Part shown: piece after piece, positions 45,337 through 54,780 of the stretch
Layout: each line of letters starts with the position of its first letter
Numbering within the stretch: position 1 is the stretch's first letter
Source of the DNA: Bordetella parapertussis
GTDB lineage: Bacteria > Acidobacteriota > Terriglobia > Bryobacterales > Bryobacteraceae
Assembly: GCA_943328975.2 (NCBI GenBank)
Contig: CALQCC020000007.1
Span: forward strand, 62,001-126,000
DNA: 64,000 bases
Reading direction: 5' to 3'
Translations under genes and position numbers: made by a program
Notes under the pieces: model-generated
The model's input: the letters and a program-made list of their open reading frames with translations, nothing else
The model's database searches: none
What the model was told of the DNA's origin: nothing

Positions 45337-45989
45337 TCATCCGCCCGTAGACCGCTGCTCGGAGAGTTGCCGTTCCAACAGAACCCGCACCACCTCACTG
45401 CGGTTATGTACTCCAAGCACCCGAAAGATGCGCTGAAAATGTTTTTTACAGCCCCTTCGGAAATCCCCAGCCGGGCTCCGATCTCCTTGTTGGCGAGCCC
45501 CTCCAGTAACAGCGCCTCCACGCGGTGGTCGCGGGGAGTGCATCCGTCCTGCTCAACACGCGGCGCTTGACCCTGCCGGAAAGAACGTTCATCCAACGTC
45601 GTGATACCGATCGAAGCAGTGCGTATCCTTTCGAGAAGCGCCTCAATTCCCGCGCTTGTGTTGAAGATCGAAGACACACCTTGCTGGATAACTTCCTGCT
45701 CCAGGTGATCGTTGAGTCCGCTGGTGATGACTACCACCGCGCTTTCGCATCGCTGATTCCGAAGCGCAAGCATCAGATTCACCCCACGTTCTTCGCTCTC
45801 CCGAAGGTGCAAAATCACGCGCACATTGCAACGCGTCAACACCTCCAGGGCGCGTGAAACGGAAGAGCAGCAACCCACAACCTCCGTCTCCGGATCACGG
45901 GAAAGGGCCTGGGCTAGAGTCTCTGCAAACAGCGTCTGGCCGCCTACGATAAGAACGCGGGTTGGGGTCAGCATGTCTTTGAAGGACAC
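45337..45989 (-). pseudogene. LuxR/NarL-type regulator with degenerate receiver; HTH continues only after a -1 frameshift
   Basis: The receiver domain (about 10-125) has lost its phosphorylation set: the Asp pair is Gly16-Gly17, the acceptor Asp is His61 and the usual Lys is Asn110. The HTH begins in frame (LLLEGLANKEIGARLGISEGAVKN) but then runs off into unrelated sequence to a stop at 45264. Its canonical continuation (HFQRIFRVLGVHNRSEVV) lies in the -1 frame, ending at 45337. The switch point is an in-frame A AAA AAC heptamer at 45441-45447, so this is either a one-base deletion or a programmed shift. A shifted product would be 217 residues, normal for the family. GTG start at 45989, or ATG at 45974. 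Confidence 0.75.
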
Positions 45990-46049
45990 CCCGTAAAGCT
46001 CACCGTTCTCTTGGATGGGAGGCTAGAATGGGTCAGACGCCACCCGAAT

Positions 46050-46931
46050 ATGAGCCAAATTCCGCAGACGGAGCAGGACAACGCTGCTAGCGCCGATCTC
46101 GACCTTCTTTCCACCGTCGACCTTTTGTCGCGAATGAACGCAGCGGACGCGGAAATAGCCGCTGCAGTCGCCAGCCAGACACTCCGTATCGCAGCCGTCG
46201 TGGATGCCATCACCGCCCGCATGCAACTTGGTGGCCACCTTATCTACACAGGGGCCGGAACCAGCGGACGACTCGGCGTGCTCGACGCATCCGAATGCCC
46301 GCCCACGTTCGGCGTTCCTCCCACCTTGGTCAGCGGCATCATAGCCGGGGGTGAGACCGCCCTCACACGTTCCATTGAAGGAGCTGAGGACGATCCGCAG
46401 GCCGGAGCACGCGATTTGGGCGAGATCTCTGCGAACGACGCCGTGGTCGGGATCGCGGCCAGCGGTCGGACTCCCTACGTTTTGGGAGCGCTCGCGAAAG
46501 CTACCGCAGTGGGCGCGTTGACCGCTTGCGTGGTCTGTGTTCCCGATTCCGAAATTGCCCGCGCCGTCCAGTTCCCCATTGAAGCTGTCCCCGGACCCGA
46601 GATCGTCACTGGCTCTACCCGACTACGAGCGGGCACGGCGACGAAGATGGTGCTGAACATGATCTCCACCGCGGTCATGGTCCGCTTGGGACACGTCTAC
46701 GGCAACCTGATGGTGAACGTCCAGCCCACGAACGTGAAGTTGGAGGATCGCGCTCGTCGCATCATCCAGCAGGTCGCCGGATGCTCCGCTCCACGCGCGG
46801 TCGAATTATTGGACGCAGCAGGACGCAGCGTACGCACGGCCATTATCATGGAGAAGAAAGGTCTCTCCCGCGCGGACGCGGAACAGTTGCTGGCCAGCAC
46901 CGGTGGCCACTTGCGTAAAGCTCTTCTTTAG
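46050..46931 (+). CDS. murQ: N-acetylmuramic acid 6-phosphate etherase
   Basis: A 293-residue SIS-domain etherase that removes the lactyl group from MurNAc-6-phosphate in cell-wall recycling. Seen: TEQDNAASADLDLLS at the N terminus, GAGTSGRLGVLDASECPPTFG (sugar-phosphate site), ASGRTPYVLGAL, and NVQPTNVKLEDRARR. The start is uncertain: ATG 46050 gives the family N terminus but has no ribosome site, TTG 46011 would extend it by 13 residues, and the one good site (GGGAGG) serves a different frame. Followed by murA after 16 bases. Confidence 0.93.
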   Translation: MSQIPQTEQDNAASADLDLLSTVDLLSRMNAADAEIAAAVASQTLRIAAVVDAITARMQLGGHLIYTGAGTSGRLGVLDASECPPTFGVPPTLVSGIIAGGETALTRSIEGAEDDPQAGARDLGEISANDAVVGIAASGRTPYVLGALAKATAVGALTACVVCVPDSEIARAVQFPIEAVPGPEIVTGSTRLRAGTATKMVLNMISTAVMVRLGHVYGNLMVNVQPTNVKLEDRARRIIQQVAGCSAPRAVELLDAAGRSVRTAIIMEKKGLSRADAEQLLASTGGHLRKALL

Positions 46932-46947
46932 TTCAGTTCAAAACAAC

Positions 46948-48207
46948 ATGGAAAAATTCGTCATACAGGGCGGCACGCCGCTCTCCGGGACCATCCCGGT
47001 CAGCGGCTCCAAAAACTCCGCTCTGCCCGCGCTCGCCGCGTGCATCCTTACAGGCGAGACCGTCACGCTCGATCGCATCCCGCCGGTGCGCGACATCGGC
47101 ACCATGATCGATTTGATCCGCTACTCCGGCGCGGAAGTTAACGTCGAAGGTGAACGGGTGACCATTCGAGCCGCGAACATCGACAAGCCCGAAGCGCCGT
47201 ACGAAGTGGTGAAGACGATGCGCGCGTCGAGCTTGGTCCTTGGTCCGTTGGTCGCCCGCTGCGGTCGAGCCCGCGTATCGCTCCCCGGCGGCTGCGCCAT
47301 CGGAGCGCGCCCCATCAATCTCCACGTGAACGCCTTGGAACACCTGGGCGCGGAAATCCGTCAGGACCACGGCTACATCGAAGCGGTCGCCCCCAACGGA
47401 CTGCGCGGCGGCACCGTGCACTTCGATCGCATCACCGTTACCGGCACCGAAGACATCCTGATGGCCGCCGTGCTGGCCAAGGGCGAGACGATTATTGAGA
47501 ACGCGGCTCGCGAACCGGAAGTGGTCGACCTCGCGGCCCTGCTGACGCGTATGGGGGCGCGCATCGAAGGCGCGGGCACATCCACCATCCGAGTGCAGGG
47601 CGTCGAGAAACTCGGCGGCGCGGAGCACACTATTATTGCCGATCGCATTGAAGCGGGCACGTTCGTGGTCGCCGGAGCCATCACGCGCGGCGATCTCACC
47701 GTCACCGGTTGCGTACCGGAACACCTCCGCGCGCTGATTTCGAAACTCCAGCAAGCCGGCGTTGAAATTACGGAGACGGCTCCTGATACGCTACGTGTCC
47801 GCGTCCCTGGACGCCTCAAGAACGTCGACATCACTACCGAAGAGCACCCCGGCTTCGCCACCGACCTGCAAGCCCAGTTCATGGCGCTGATGACGCAGGC
47901 CGAGGGCATCAGTTTTATTACCGAGAAGATTTTTGAGAACCGGTTTATGCATGCCCAGGAACTGGCTCGCATGGGAGCGAATATTCGCTTGGAAGGGCGG
48001 CAAGCTATCGTCGCAGGACCTACTCGCCTTACCGGAGCGCAGGTGATTGCTAGTGATCTACGAGCCAGTGCGTCGCTGGTGCTCGCTGCGATGGCGGCGG
48101 AGGGTGAGACCGAGATCGACCGTGTGTATCACATCGATCGTGGGTACGACAGGATTGAATCGAAACTGAATGCAGCTGGGGCTAGGATTCAGCGCGTGGT
48201 GCATTAG
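46948..48207 (+). CDS. murA: UDP-N-acetylglucosamine 1-carboxyvinyltransferase
   Basis: A 419-residue MurA, first committed step of peptidoglycan synthesis. Catalytic loop PGGCAIGARP with C116 (fosfomycin target), the SGSKNSALP substrate loop (K22, N23), and the full double inside-out barrel length. ATG at 46948 has a weak ribosome site. Just downstream of murQ, linking recycling and new synthesis in one transcript. Confidence 0.97.
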   Translation: MEKFVIQGGTPLSGTIPVSGSKNSALPALAACILTGETVTLDRIPPVRDIGTMIDLIRYSGAEVNVEGERVTIRAANIDKPEAPYEVVKTMRASSLVLGPLVARCGRARVSLPGGCAIGARPINLHVNALEHLGAEIRQDHGYIEAVAPNGLRGGTVHFDRITVTGTEDILMAAVLAKGETIIENAAREPEVVDLAALLTRMGARIEGAGTSTIRVQGVEKLGGAEHTIIADRIEAGTFVVAGAITRGDLTVTGCVPEHLRALISKLQQAGVEITETAPDTLRVRVPGRLKNVDITTEEHPGFATDLQAQFMALMTQAEGISFITEKIFENRFMHAQELARMGANIRLEGRQAIVAGPTRLTGAQVIASDLRASASLVLAAMAAEGETEIDRVYHIDRGYDRIESKLNAAGARIQRVVH

Positions 48208-48327
48208 AGAGTCTGTCAGCTCCCTCACGGTCGCGGTTCTGTGTCGAGAGTTGGCGACCATAGTGACATTCCCGACACCGAGCCGCGCGCGTAAGCAAGC
48301 GGAGAGCCGATCTACACTAGAGGTGTC

Positions 48328-48708
48328 ATGAGCATCCCGCACAAAGGTCACAATCCCAGCTTCCTCGCCATCGTCAACGACGCCAAATCCCGCATTCGCC
48401 AAATCGACATCGTTGAGTATCAGAGCATGTCTCGCGAAGGCCACATCCTGGTCGACACGCGCGAAGACCTCGAATGGCAGGCTTCCCACGCAGAAGGCGC
48501 CATCCACATCAGCAAGGGCGTCATCGAGCGCGATATCGAAACCAAGATCCCGGACAAATCGGCCACGCTGGTCCTTTATTGCGGAGGCGGTTTCCGCAGC
48601 GCCCTGGCCGCGGACACGTTGCAGAAGATGGGTTACGAAAACGCTATCTCGCTCGACGGCGGATGGCGGGCCTGGAACGAAGCCGGGCTGCCTATAGAAA
48701 AGCCTTGA
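48328..48708 (+). CDS. Rhodanese-like sulfurtransferase
   Basis: A 126-residue single-domain rhodanese. Active-site loop CGGGFRS (C85), upstream LVDTREDLEW and GAIHISKG, closing LDGGWRAW. Complete. Sulfur donor or acceptor not predictable. Confidence 0.93.
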   Translation: MSIPHKGHNPSFLAIVNDAKSRIRQIDIVEYQSMSREGHILVDTREDLEWQASHAEGAIHISKGVIERDIETKIPDKSATLVLYCGGGFRSALAADTLQKMGYENAISLDGGWRAWNEAGLPIEKP

Positions 48709-48745
48709 ATTACGCGCGAGCTTTGGGGTATTCTCTTTTACCCTC

Positions 48746-51256
48746 ATGCTCAAGTTGCTGCTCCCGGCGATTGTCCTTTCCGCTTTTGCACTCCAAGCGC
48801 AGGACGCGCCGAGTCTCCACACCATCCTCCTCAACGGCCAGCTGCTCACCTATGAACAGCGCGGCGAGTTGGCGATCATCGAGGGCGACATTATCCTCGG
48901 CAACGCGGCGGATATAGAAGCCGCCGCTCGCGCGGAAGCAACCGGTGCGAAGGACGACACCAAACTTCGCGGAGCCGTCCTGGTCCTGAACTCCCTCGGC
49001 GCGCCGCCACTGTGGCCCAACAACACTCTCTACTACACGATCGATCCGTCCATCACCAACCCCAAACGCATCACCGACGCCATCGACCACTGGAAAACGC
49101 GCACGCCCCTCAAGATCCTGCCGCGCGTGGCCGAGACCGACTACGTGCGCTTTGTCGCGACCACAGGAAGCTGCGCCTCCTCCGCGGGGCGCGTAGGCGG
49201 GGCGCAAACCATCGTCCTGGACGAAGCTGGATGCGACTTGGGCGCGGTGATCCACGAGATCGGCCACACCTGGGGCTTCCTGCACGAGCAAAGCCGCAGC
49301 GACCGCAATACCTGGCTCACGCTGCTGTACGAAAACATCGATAGCGTTACCTACTCACAGTTCAGCCAGGTGCGAACGGCGCGCGACGTTGGTTACTACG
49401 ATTACGGCTCCATCATGCACTACCCCACAGTCGCCTTCAGCTTGGAGAACAAGATCGTGGAGCAAACCGTCCCGCCCGGCATCCCCATCGGGCAGCGCGT
49501 GGGACTCTCCGCCGGCGATATCGACAACATCTCGCGCATCTACGGCGTGGTCCCGACGAAGACGACCATCACGACGATTCCAGAGGGCCTGGCGTTCTAC
49601 GCGGACGGGGAGCTATTTACGTCGCCGCGCGCCTTCGACTGGATCCCCGGCTCCATTCACACCCTCAGCGTGAACGCGCTGCAAGGCCCGCTCACCGGCA
49701 GCTTGAATGCACGCCACTACTTCGTCCGCTGGACCGATAACGGCTCCGCCGATCACGTCTTCACAGCCAGCGCGAATCAAACCGTGGTCGCCGCGCAATT
49801 CCAGCAACGCTTCCGCATAAGCAGTTCTGTTGCGCTCGGCGAGGGCTCCATTTCGGTGGACCCGCCCTCGGTGGACGGATTCTATCCCGCGGGCACCGCG
49901 CTGCACGTGACCGCCACGCCGGCAACGGGGCAGAAATTCCGAAGTTGGACGGCTTCGCCCTCGATCCTTTCCGGGTACGGCATCGGCTCCGGTGCGGCGT
50001 CATTCGATTTGGAGCTGAACGGCAACCTGATCCTGCTCGCGAATTTCAGTGACCAGCCTTTAACCACCATCAACTCCACGCCCCCCGGACAAGTGGTGGT
50101 TGTCGACGGGCTTTCGGTGCGGACTCCGGCACACTTTCTGTGGACACCCGGGTCCGATCACTCGCTGAACATCCGTACACCGCTGTTTTCTCCGAGCTCC
50201 AGCACGCGCTATCGCTACGCTGGTTGGGAGGACGGAACCAGCAACGCGCTTCGCACCGTGAAAGCCGGGACAGAGGCCGCTGCCTATTCGGCCCGCTTTG
50301 CCGTTCAGCATTACCTGGACTACACCCGCGTCGGCTCGGGAATCCTCACAGTGGATCCCGGCCAGGACAGCCTGTACATCGATGCCGGACTCACGGTGCA
50401 ATTAGGCGTGATCCCGTTGACCGGGCAGACGGTTCAGTATTGGATGGGTGACGTCTCGGGCAGCGGACTCACGAAAAACCTTTTGATGGACCGTCCCCAT
50501 CGCGTCGTAGTGGTAGCGGGCACGCCACTGCCATTCCGGCTCAGCAACGCCGCCAGCTTTCTCATCAACCCAGCGTTTGAACAGCCCGCGACCACGGTAG
50601 CTCCACTGGAACTGGTCACGCTATTTGGCACCAACGTCGGCCCGTCCACCCTCACCCCAGGCCAACTCGACTCGCAAGGTCGCATCGCCACCGGCAGCGG
50701 CAACACGCGCGTGCTCTTCGACGGCATTCCTGCACCGGTGCTCAACACCTCTGCCACACAGACAACCGTGATCGTGCCCAAGGAAGTCGCCAGCCGTACG
50801 ACGTCCACTGTAGCGCTGGAACGCAACGGCCAAGTCATCGGCTCCTCTGTCTTCGCGATCACGCCCACGCTGCCGGGAATCTTCACCGCGGATTCCTCCG
50901 GCTCCGGACCCATCGTCGCCCTAAACGCCGACGGCACTCGCAATTCGAAGGATCGCCCCGCCGCACCTGGTTCCTACGTCGTGTTCTTCGCCACCGGCGC
51001 CGGACTGATGGACGGCAATCCCGCCAACGGGGAAATCATGGGCTCGAAACTGGTCGGCCCGCTGGCGCCCGTCTATGTCCGCATCGGCAAGGAGCCAGTC
51101 GAGCTCTACTACGCCGGTTCATCTCCCAGCCAGGTCAACAGCGTCATTCAGGTGAACGCCCGCGTCCCGCTCAGCCTGACCCCAGGGGAGTGGCCCATCC
51201 GCGCGATCTTCGGCAATGCGGCCAGCGCGCCGGGCACGACGATCTTCGTGAAGTAA
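48746..51256 (+). CDS. Secreted astacin-like metalloprotease with Solibacter-type C-terminal domain
   Basis: An 836-residue exported protease. Signal 1-18; a propeptide-like segment with IEGDIILG (about 45-52), like the aspartate-switch motif of astacins; catalytic domain with HEIGHTWGFLHE (H170, E171, H174, H180) and Met-turn SIMHYP; then two or more PEGA-like repeat units (ITTIPEGLAFYADGE, INSTPPGQVVVVDGL) with W-containing strands; and a C-terminal domain of the TIGR03437 type (VAPLELVTLFGTNVGPS, FDGIPAPVLNTSATQTTVIVP). Likely extracellular. Paralogous to the gene at 51711. Confidence 0.92.
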   Translation: MLKLLLPAIVLSAFALQAQDAPSLHTILLNGQLLTYEQRGELAIIEGDIILGNAADIEAAARAEATGAKDDTKLRGAVLVLNSLGAPPLWPNNTLYYTIDPSITNPKRITDAIDHWKTRTPLKILPRVAETDYVRFVATTGSCASSAGRVGGAQTIVLDEAGCDLGAVIHEIGHTWGFLHEQSRSDRNTWLTLLYENIDSVTYSQFSQVRTARDVGYYDYGSIMHYPTVAFSLENKIVEQTVPPGIPIGQRVGLSAGDIDNISRIYGVVPTKTTITTIPEGLAFYADGELFTSPRAFDWIPGSIHTLSVNALQGPLTGSLNARHYFVRWTDNGSADHVFTASANQTVVAAQFQQRFRISSSVALGEGSISVDPPSVDGFYPAGTALHVTATPATGQKFRSWTASPSILSGYGIGSGAASFDLELNGNLILLANFSDQPLTTINSTPPGQVVVVDGLSVRTPAHFLWTPGSDHSLNIRTPLFSPSSSTRYRYAGWEDGTSNALRTVKAGTEAAAYSARFAVQHYLDYTRVGSGILTVDPGQDSLYIDAGLTVQLGVIPLTGQTVQYWMGDVSGSGLTKNLLMDRPHRVVVVAGTPLPFRLSNAASFLINPAFEQPATTVAPLELVTLFGTNVGPSTLTPGQLDSQGRIATGSGNTRVLFDGIPAPVLNTSATQTTVIVPKEVASRTTSTVALERNGQVIGSSVFAITPTLPGIFTADSSGSGPIVALNADGTRNSKDRPAAPGSYVVFFATGAGLMDGNPANGEIMGSKLVGPLAPVYVRIGKEPVELYYAGSSPSQVNSVIQVNARVPLSLTPGEWPIRAIFGNAASAPGTTIFVK

Positions 51257-51294
51257 ATTTTGGGCCTACCTTTAGTAGGATAAAAGTGCATTCT

Positions 51295-51612
51295 GTGAAG
51301 ACCGCCATCTCGGTAAAAGACGCCTTCTTCCGAGAACCCCGCCAGCGCGAGGTTCTCGAACAATTGAACCGCGTTTACGACGGTCAACCTGATCCGTTGG
51401 CCCCGAAGATGAAAGCCAGGTTTCATACGGTCATTCAGGACAAATGGTGAGCGAGATTCTCCAGGGCGCTGTTTACTGGCTCGGCCCCGGTCAATGTTTC
51501 CCAACTCCTCACGGTGGACAAGATGGACCTGGAAGAACAACTCGATCAACTTCCTCCGGAGACGAATCGGCGGCATCTCACTCGGCTTGCAACTCCTGTT
51601 AGGAGCCGCATA
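51295..51612 (+). pseudogene. Decayed MazEF-type toxin-antitoxin locus
   Basis: GTG at 51295 opens a 51-residue frame: VKTAISVKDAFF is the start of a CopG/ribbon-helix-helix antitoxin, then without its middle it jumps to EVLEQLNRVYDGQPDPLAP and an end in DKW, the usual antitoxin tail. GTG 51447 overlaps its TGA and begins like MazF (SEILQGAVYWLGPG). From 51490, in a different frame, VNVSQLLTVDKMDLEEQLDQL matches a MazF C terminus. Both genes have lost their centres by deletion, so the locus is dead. It accounts for the 454 bases between the two proteases. Confidence 0.7.
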
Positions 51613-51710
51613 ACGTCTCCTGGCGATGCTGCCGATCCTCCGGTATGGGATTTTACATACTGAAAGCGGACCCCCTGAAACGAGTACCCCTAGCTCCGCG
51701 TCCAACAAGT

Positions 51711-54218
51711 ATGCGCAGGACTTTGAAACAGATACTCAGCTTGTGCCTGCTGGCGTGCGCAGCCTACTCCCAATCCCGGCAGCCTGTTCGCACCGTCGTG
51801 CTCAACGGACAGACCGTCCGCTACACCGTGAATGGCGACCTCGCCATCACTGAGGGCGACATCATCCTTGGTACGGTGGCCGAAGTCGAAGCCGCTGCGG
51901 CGGATTCCAAAGCGCCTACGCCCCGCGCAGCGTCCCTTTATCTTGGACTCGGTACCGCGCCGCGGCTGTGGCCGGATTCGACCGTGTATTACACCATCTC
52001 CCCCAGCCTGCCCAATCAGAAACGCGTGCTGGACGCGATCGACCACTGGAACACCAAGACCCCACTCAAGATCCTGCCGCGCACCGGTCAGTCCAACTAC
52101 GTCCAATTTCAACTCTCCAGCGATGGCGGCTGCGCCTCCAGCATCGGCATGGCCGGCGGCCAACAAACCATCGTGTTGGGTGCCGGATGCGAACCGGCGG
52201 CTGTAATCCACGAAATTGGACACACCTTTGGACTCATGCACGAGCAGAGCCGCAAGGATCGGGACGCCTGGCTCACCGTCTTGTTCGAGAACATCGACAG
52301 CGTCTACTACCAACAGTTTCAGCAACTGAGCAACTCGCGCGACCTGGGCTACTACGATTACGGCTCCATCATGCACTACTCCGGCGAGGCCTTCAGTCTG
52401 GACGGCAACACCAGCCTGGAGACGGTGCCGCCGGGGATCCCCATCGGTCAGCGCGTCGGCCTCTCCGCGGGGGATATTGACGCTATTTCCCGCACCTACG
52501 GATTCCTGCCTTCCCAGACCACCATCACGACGATTCCCGAAGGTTTGACGATTGTCGTCGACGGAGAACGTTACGTTGCTCCGCACGCGTTCGACTGGGT
52601 ACCCGGCGTCAATCACAGCCTCGCCGTCGATAGCGTCCAACAGTCCGGCTCGACGGCCACACCGACCCGAAACCGCTTTGTCCGTTGGACCGACGGCGGC
52701 GCGCAATCCCACACGTTCACGGCCAGCGCGGACCGAACCGTCATCGCGGCGGAATTTCAACAAAGCTTCCCCATCACCACCGGCATCTCCACCGCGATCA
52801 CCAATGGTACTGGAACAGTCACAGTGGAACCAGCGTCCAGCGATGGCTACTACATCGCGGGAACCAAAGTGAAGATCAGCGCCAAGCCCAGCCCTGGGCA
52901 GACGTTCTACCGCTGGTTCGGAAGCAACGCCGAATACTATGGCTTCGGGATCGCGGCAACTACGCTGACCCTTGAAGTGCGCGAACCCATCACGTTTCAG
53001 GCCGGCTTCACCGCACAGCCTATGCTATCGGTGGAGTCCAATCCGCCGGGCGCAGACATCAGGCTCGACGGCACACCCTACCTGACTCCCGCGCGCTTCC
53101 TTAGCTTTACCACCGGGACCACCCACACCCTGGCGGTCTCTAGCCCCCAATACAGCCCCTCGGACGCTTCTCGTTTGAACTTCGCCGGTTGGGAAGATGG
53201 GTCGCTCGCGACATCCCGCACCGTCCAGATTGGAGCGCTCCCCGCCACCTATTCCGCGACCTTCACGACGCAGCATTTCGTCGATTACACCACGTCCGGC
53301 AACGGTTCGATTATCGCCAGCCCCAGCACGGACGACTACTACGACGAGGGCAGCCGAGTGACATTCACCGCCACTCCGCGCGGCAACCAGACCCTGCAAT
53401 ACTGGCTGGGCGACGTGGTCAGTGGCGACCCAACCCAAAGTATCCTGATCGATCGCCCCAAGTTCCTTCGCGGCGTATTCGGCGGAGGTCTGAATTTCCG
53501 GCCCACCAATGCCGCCAGCTATTCGAGCAATGCCACGTTCGACCAGCCGGGTACCTCCGTCGCTCCGCTCGAAATCGTCACATTGTTCGGTTCGGGCCTA
53601 GGCCCCGCTAGCCTCACCACAGGTTCGCTCGATCAGAATGGGCGGCTGTCCACCGTCGTCGCCGATACTCGCGTTTTGTTCGATAACGTACCTGCGCCGA
53701 TCGTATATGCCTCAGCGACGCAGACCAGTGTGATCGTCCCCGCCGAGGTCGCGGGGCGCGTTTTCACCGTGATCGCCGTTGAGCGCAGCGGCGTATTTAC
53801 AGGCGTCACCACCGCCACGGTTACCACCACGCTGCCCGGCTTGTTCACGTCCAACCAGTCCGGCACCGGACCGGTCGCGTCCTTCAATCAGGACGGTTCG
53901 TTGAATTCTCCCAGCCGACCGGCGGAATCAGGATCGGTCGTCACCTTGTTCGCCACCGGAGCCGGCCTGATGGACCGCTCCCTTCCCAATGGCGCAGTCA
54001 CCGATTTCAACCTGGTGCGCCCTCAGCTTCCCGTTTACGTGCGCATCGGGACCCAGCCCGCGGAAGTGCTCTACGCAGGTTCGGCGCCCACGTTGGTGAA
54101 TGGAGCGCTGCAGGTGAACGTGCGCATCCCCGCAGGCCTGCAAAGCGGAAACCAGCCGATCAAGTTGATTGTCGGGAATAACGCGAGCGCGCCGGGAACG
54201 ACGGTCGCAGTAAAGTAG
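51711..54218 (+). CDS. Secreted astacin-like metalloprotease with Solibacter-type C-terminal domain (paralogue)
   Basis: An 835-residue paralogue of the protease at 48746, same domain order: signal peptide, propeptide-like ITEGDIILG (about 47-54), catalytic HEIGHTFGLMHE (H167, E168, H171, H177), Met-turn SIMHYS, PEGA-like repeats (ITTIPEGLTIVVDGE, VESNPPGADIRLDGT), a beta-rich segment, and a TIGR03437-like end (VAPLEIVTLFGSGLGPAS, FDNVPAPIVYASATQTSVIVP). ATG at 51711 starts the signal peptide. The pair is a tandem duplication; the relic between them shows later insertion or decay. Confidence 0.92.
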   Translation: MRRTLKQILSLCLLACAAYSQSRQPVRTVVLNGQTVRYTVNGDLAITEGDIILGTVAEVEAAAADSKAPTPRAASLYLGLGTAPRLWPDSTVYYTISPSLPNQKRVLDAIDHWNTKTPLKILPRTGQSNYVQFQLSSDGGCASSIGMAGGQQTIVLGAGCEPAAVIHEIGHTFGLMHEQSRKDRDAWLTVLFENIDSVYYQQFQQLSNSRDLGYYDYGSIMHYSGEAFSLDGNTSLETVPPGIPIGQRVGLSAGDIDAISRTYGFLPSQTTITTIPEGLTIVVDGERYVAPHAFDWVPGVNHSLAVDSVQQSGSTATPTRNRFVRWTDGGAQSHTFTASADRTVIAAEFQQSFPITTGISTAITNGTGTVTVEPASSDGYYIAGTKVKISAKPSPGQTFYRWFGSNAEYYGFGIAATTLTLEVREPITFQAGFTAQPMLSVESNPPGADIRLDGTPYLTPARFLSFTTGTTHTLAVSSPQYSPSDASRLNFAGWEDGSLATSRTVQIGALPATYSATFTTQHFVDYTTSGNGSIIASPSTDDYYDEGSRVTFTATPRGNQTLQYWLGDVVSGDPTQSILIDRPKFLRGVFGGGLNFRPTNAASYSSNATFDQPGTSVAPLEIVTLFGSGLGPASLTTGSLDQNGRLSTVVADTRVLFDNVPAPIVYASATQTSVIVPAEVAGRVFTVIAVERSGVFTGVTTATVTTTLPGLFTSNQSGTGPVASFNQDGSLNSPSRPAESGSVVTLFATGAGLMDRSLPNGAVTDFNLVRPQLPVYVRIGTQPAEVLYAGSAPTLVNGALQVNVRIPAGLQSGNQPIKLIVGNNASAPGTTVAVK

Positions 54219-54221
54219 CGC

Positions 54222-54341
54222 CTATTGGCCGAGGACGCCCTTGAAGGCAGCAATCAAGACACACGCGGCGATGTGTGCCATAAACCCGTAGTGGATCCAG
54301 TTCCGGGTAAAGCGCAGGACAAGTCCAAGATCTTCGCTCAT
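54222..54341 (-). CDS. Possible 39-residue membrane peptide
   Basis: ATG-to-TAG frame just past the protease stop on the opposite strand. A basic start (RFTRNW) precedes a hydrophobic span (FMAHIAACVLIAAF). No ribosome site; a hairpin (GCCACA/TGTGGC) lies directly upstream. May be chance. Confidence 0.25.
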   Translation of the reverse strand: MSEDLGLVLRFTRNWIHYGFMAHIAACVLIAAFKGVLGQ

Positions 54342-54511
54342 AAGCCACAGCAAGTGTGGCCGAAGAACCTATGGTGGTACCAATAGGCCGAAGCTTCCTA
54401 TTGCACGCAAAGAAGTTCCGGTACGCTGCAACGGAGTGACTGGATCGGTTGGCCCAGAAAATTGGACCCTTTGTGGCGGGAAAAAGTGGAGTATCCTGAA
54501 AAGGTTAGAGA

Positions 54512-54566
54512 AACCGCATCGGAACCGGAGTCGGTGAGTTTAAAGTTAGCCGTTTCCGATGCGGTT
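54512..54566. repeat. 13-bp perfect inverted repeat
   Basis: AACCGCATCGGAA (54512-54524) and its exact complement TTCCGATGCGGTT (54554-54566) separated by 29 bases. No T-run follows, so it is not an obvious terminator; could be a mobile-element or operator palindrome. Confidence 0.85.
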
Positions 54567-54741
54567 CGCCCAAAGTGGGCGAGAACCCGAATTTCCGTCT
54601 AATCCCAACTGTAGCTGAGGCCCGCGTCCATTTTATTGGTTCCCCAACCCAGCTCGTCTCAGACTGAGATCGCAGGTCCTTGAAGATCAAGGATCTTGTC
54701 GAACTGAAGATCGTTACAAAAAACCGTACTTACTTTAGATA

Positions 54742-54780
54742 AGGGCAACAAAAAAAGCCCTCTGTTGCAATTTGCAACAG
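54742..54780. repeat. Nested hairpins with poly-A/T run
   Basis: AGGGC (54742-54746) pairs with GCCCT (54757-54761) around AACAAAAAAA, followed by the near-perfect palindrome CTGTTGCAATTTGCAACAG (54762-54780). Read on the minus strand this gives a 9-bp hairpin followed shortly by TTTTTTT, like an intrinsic terminator. Confidence 0.6.
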
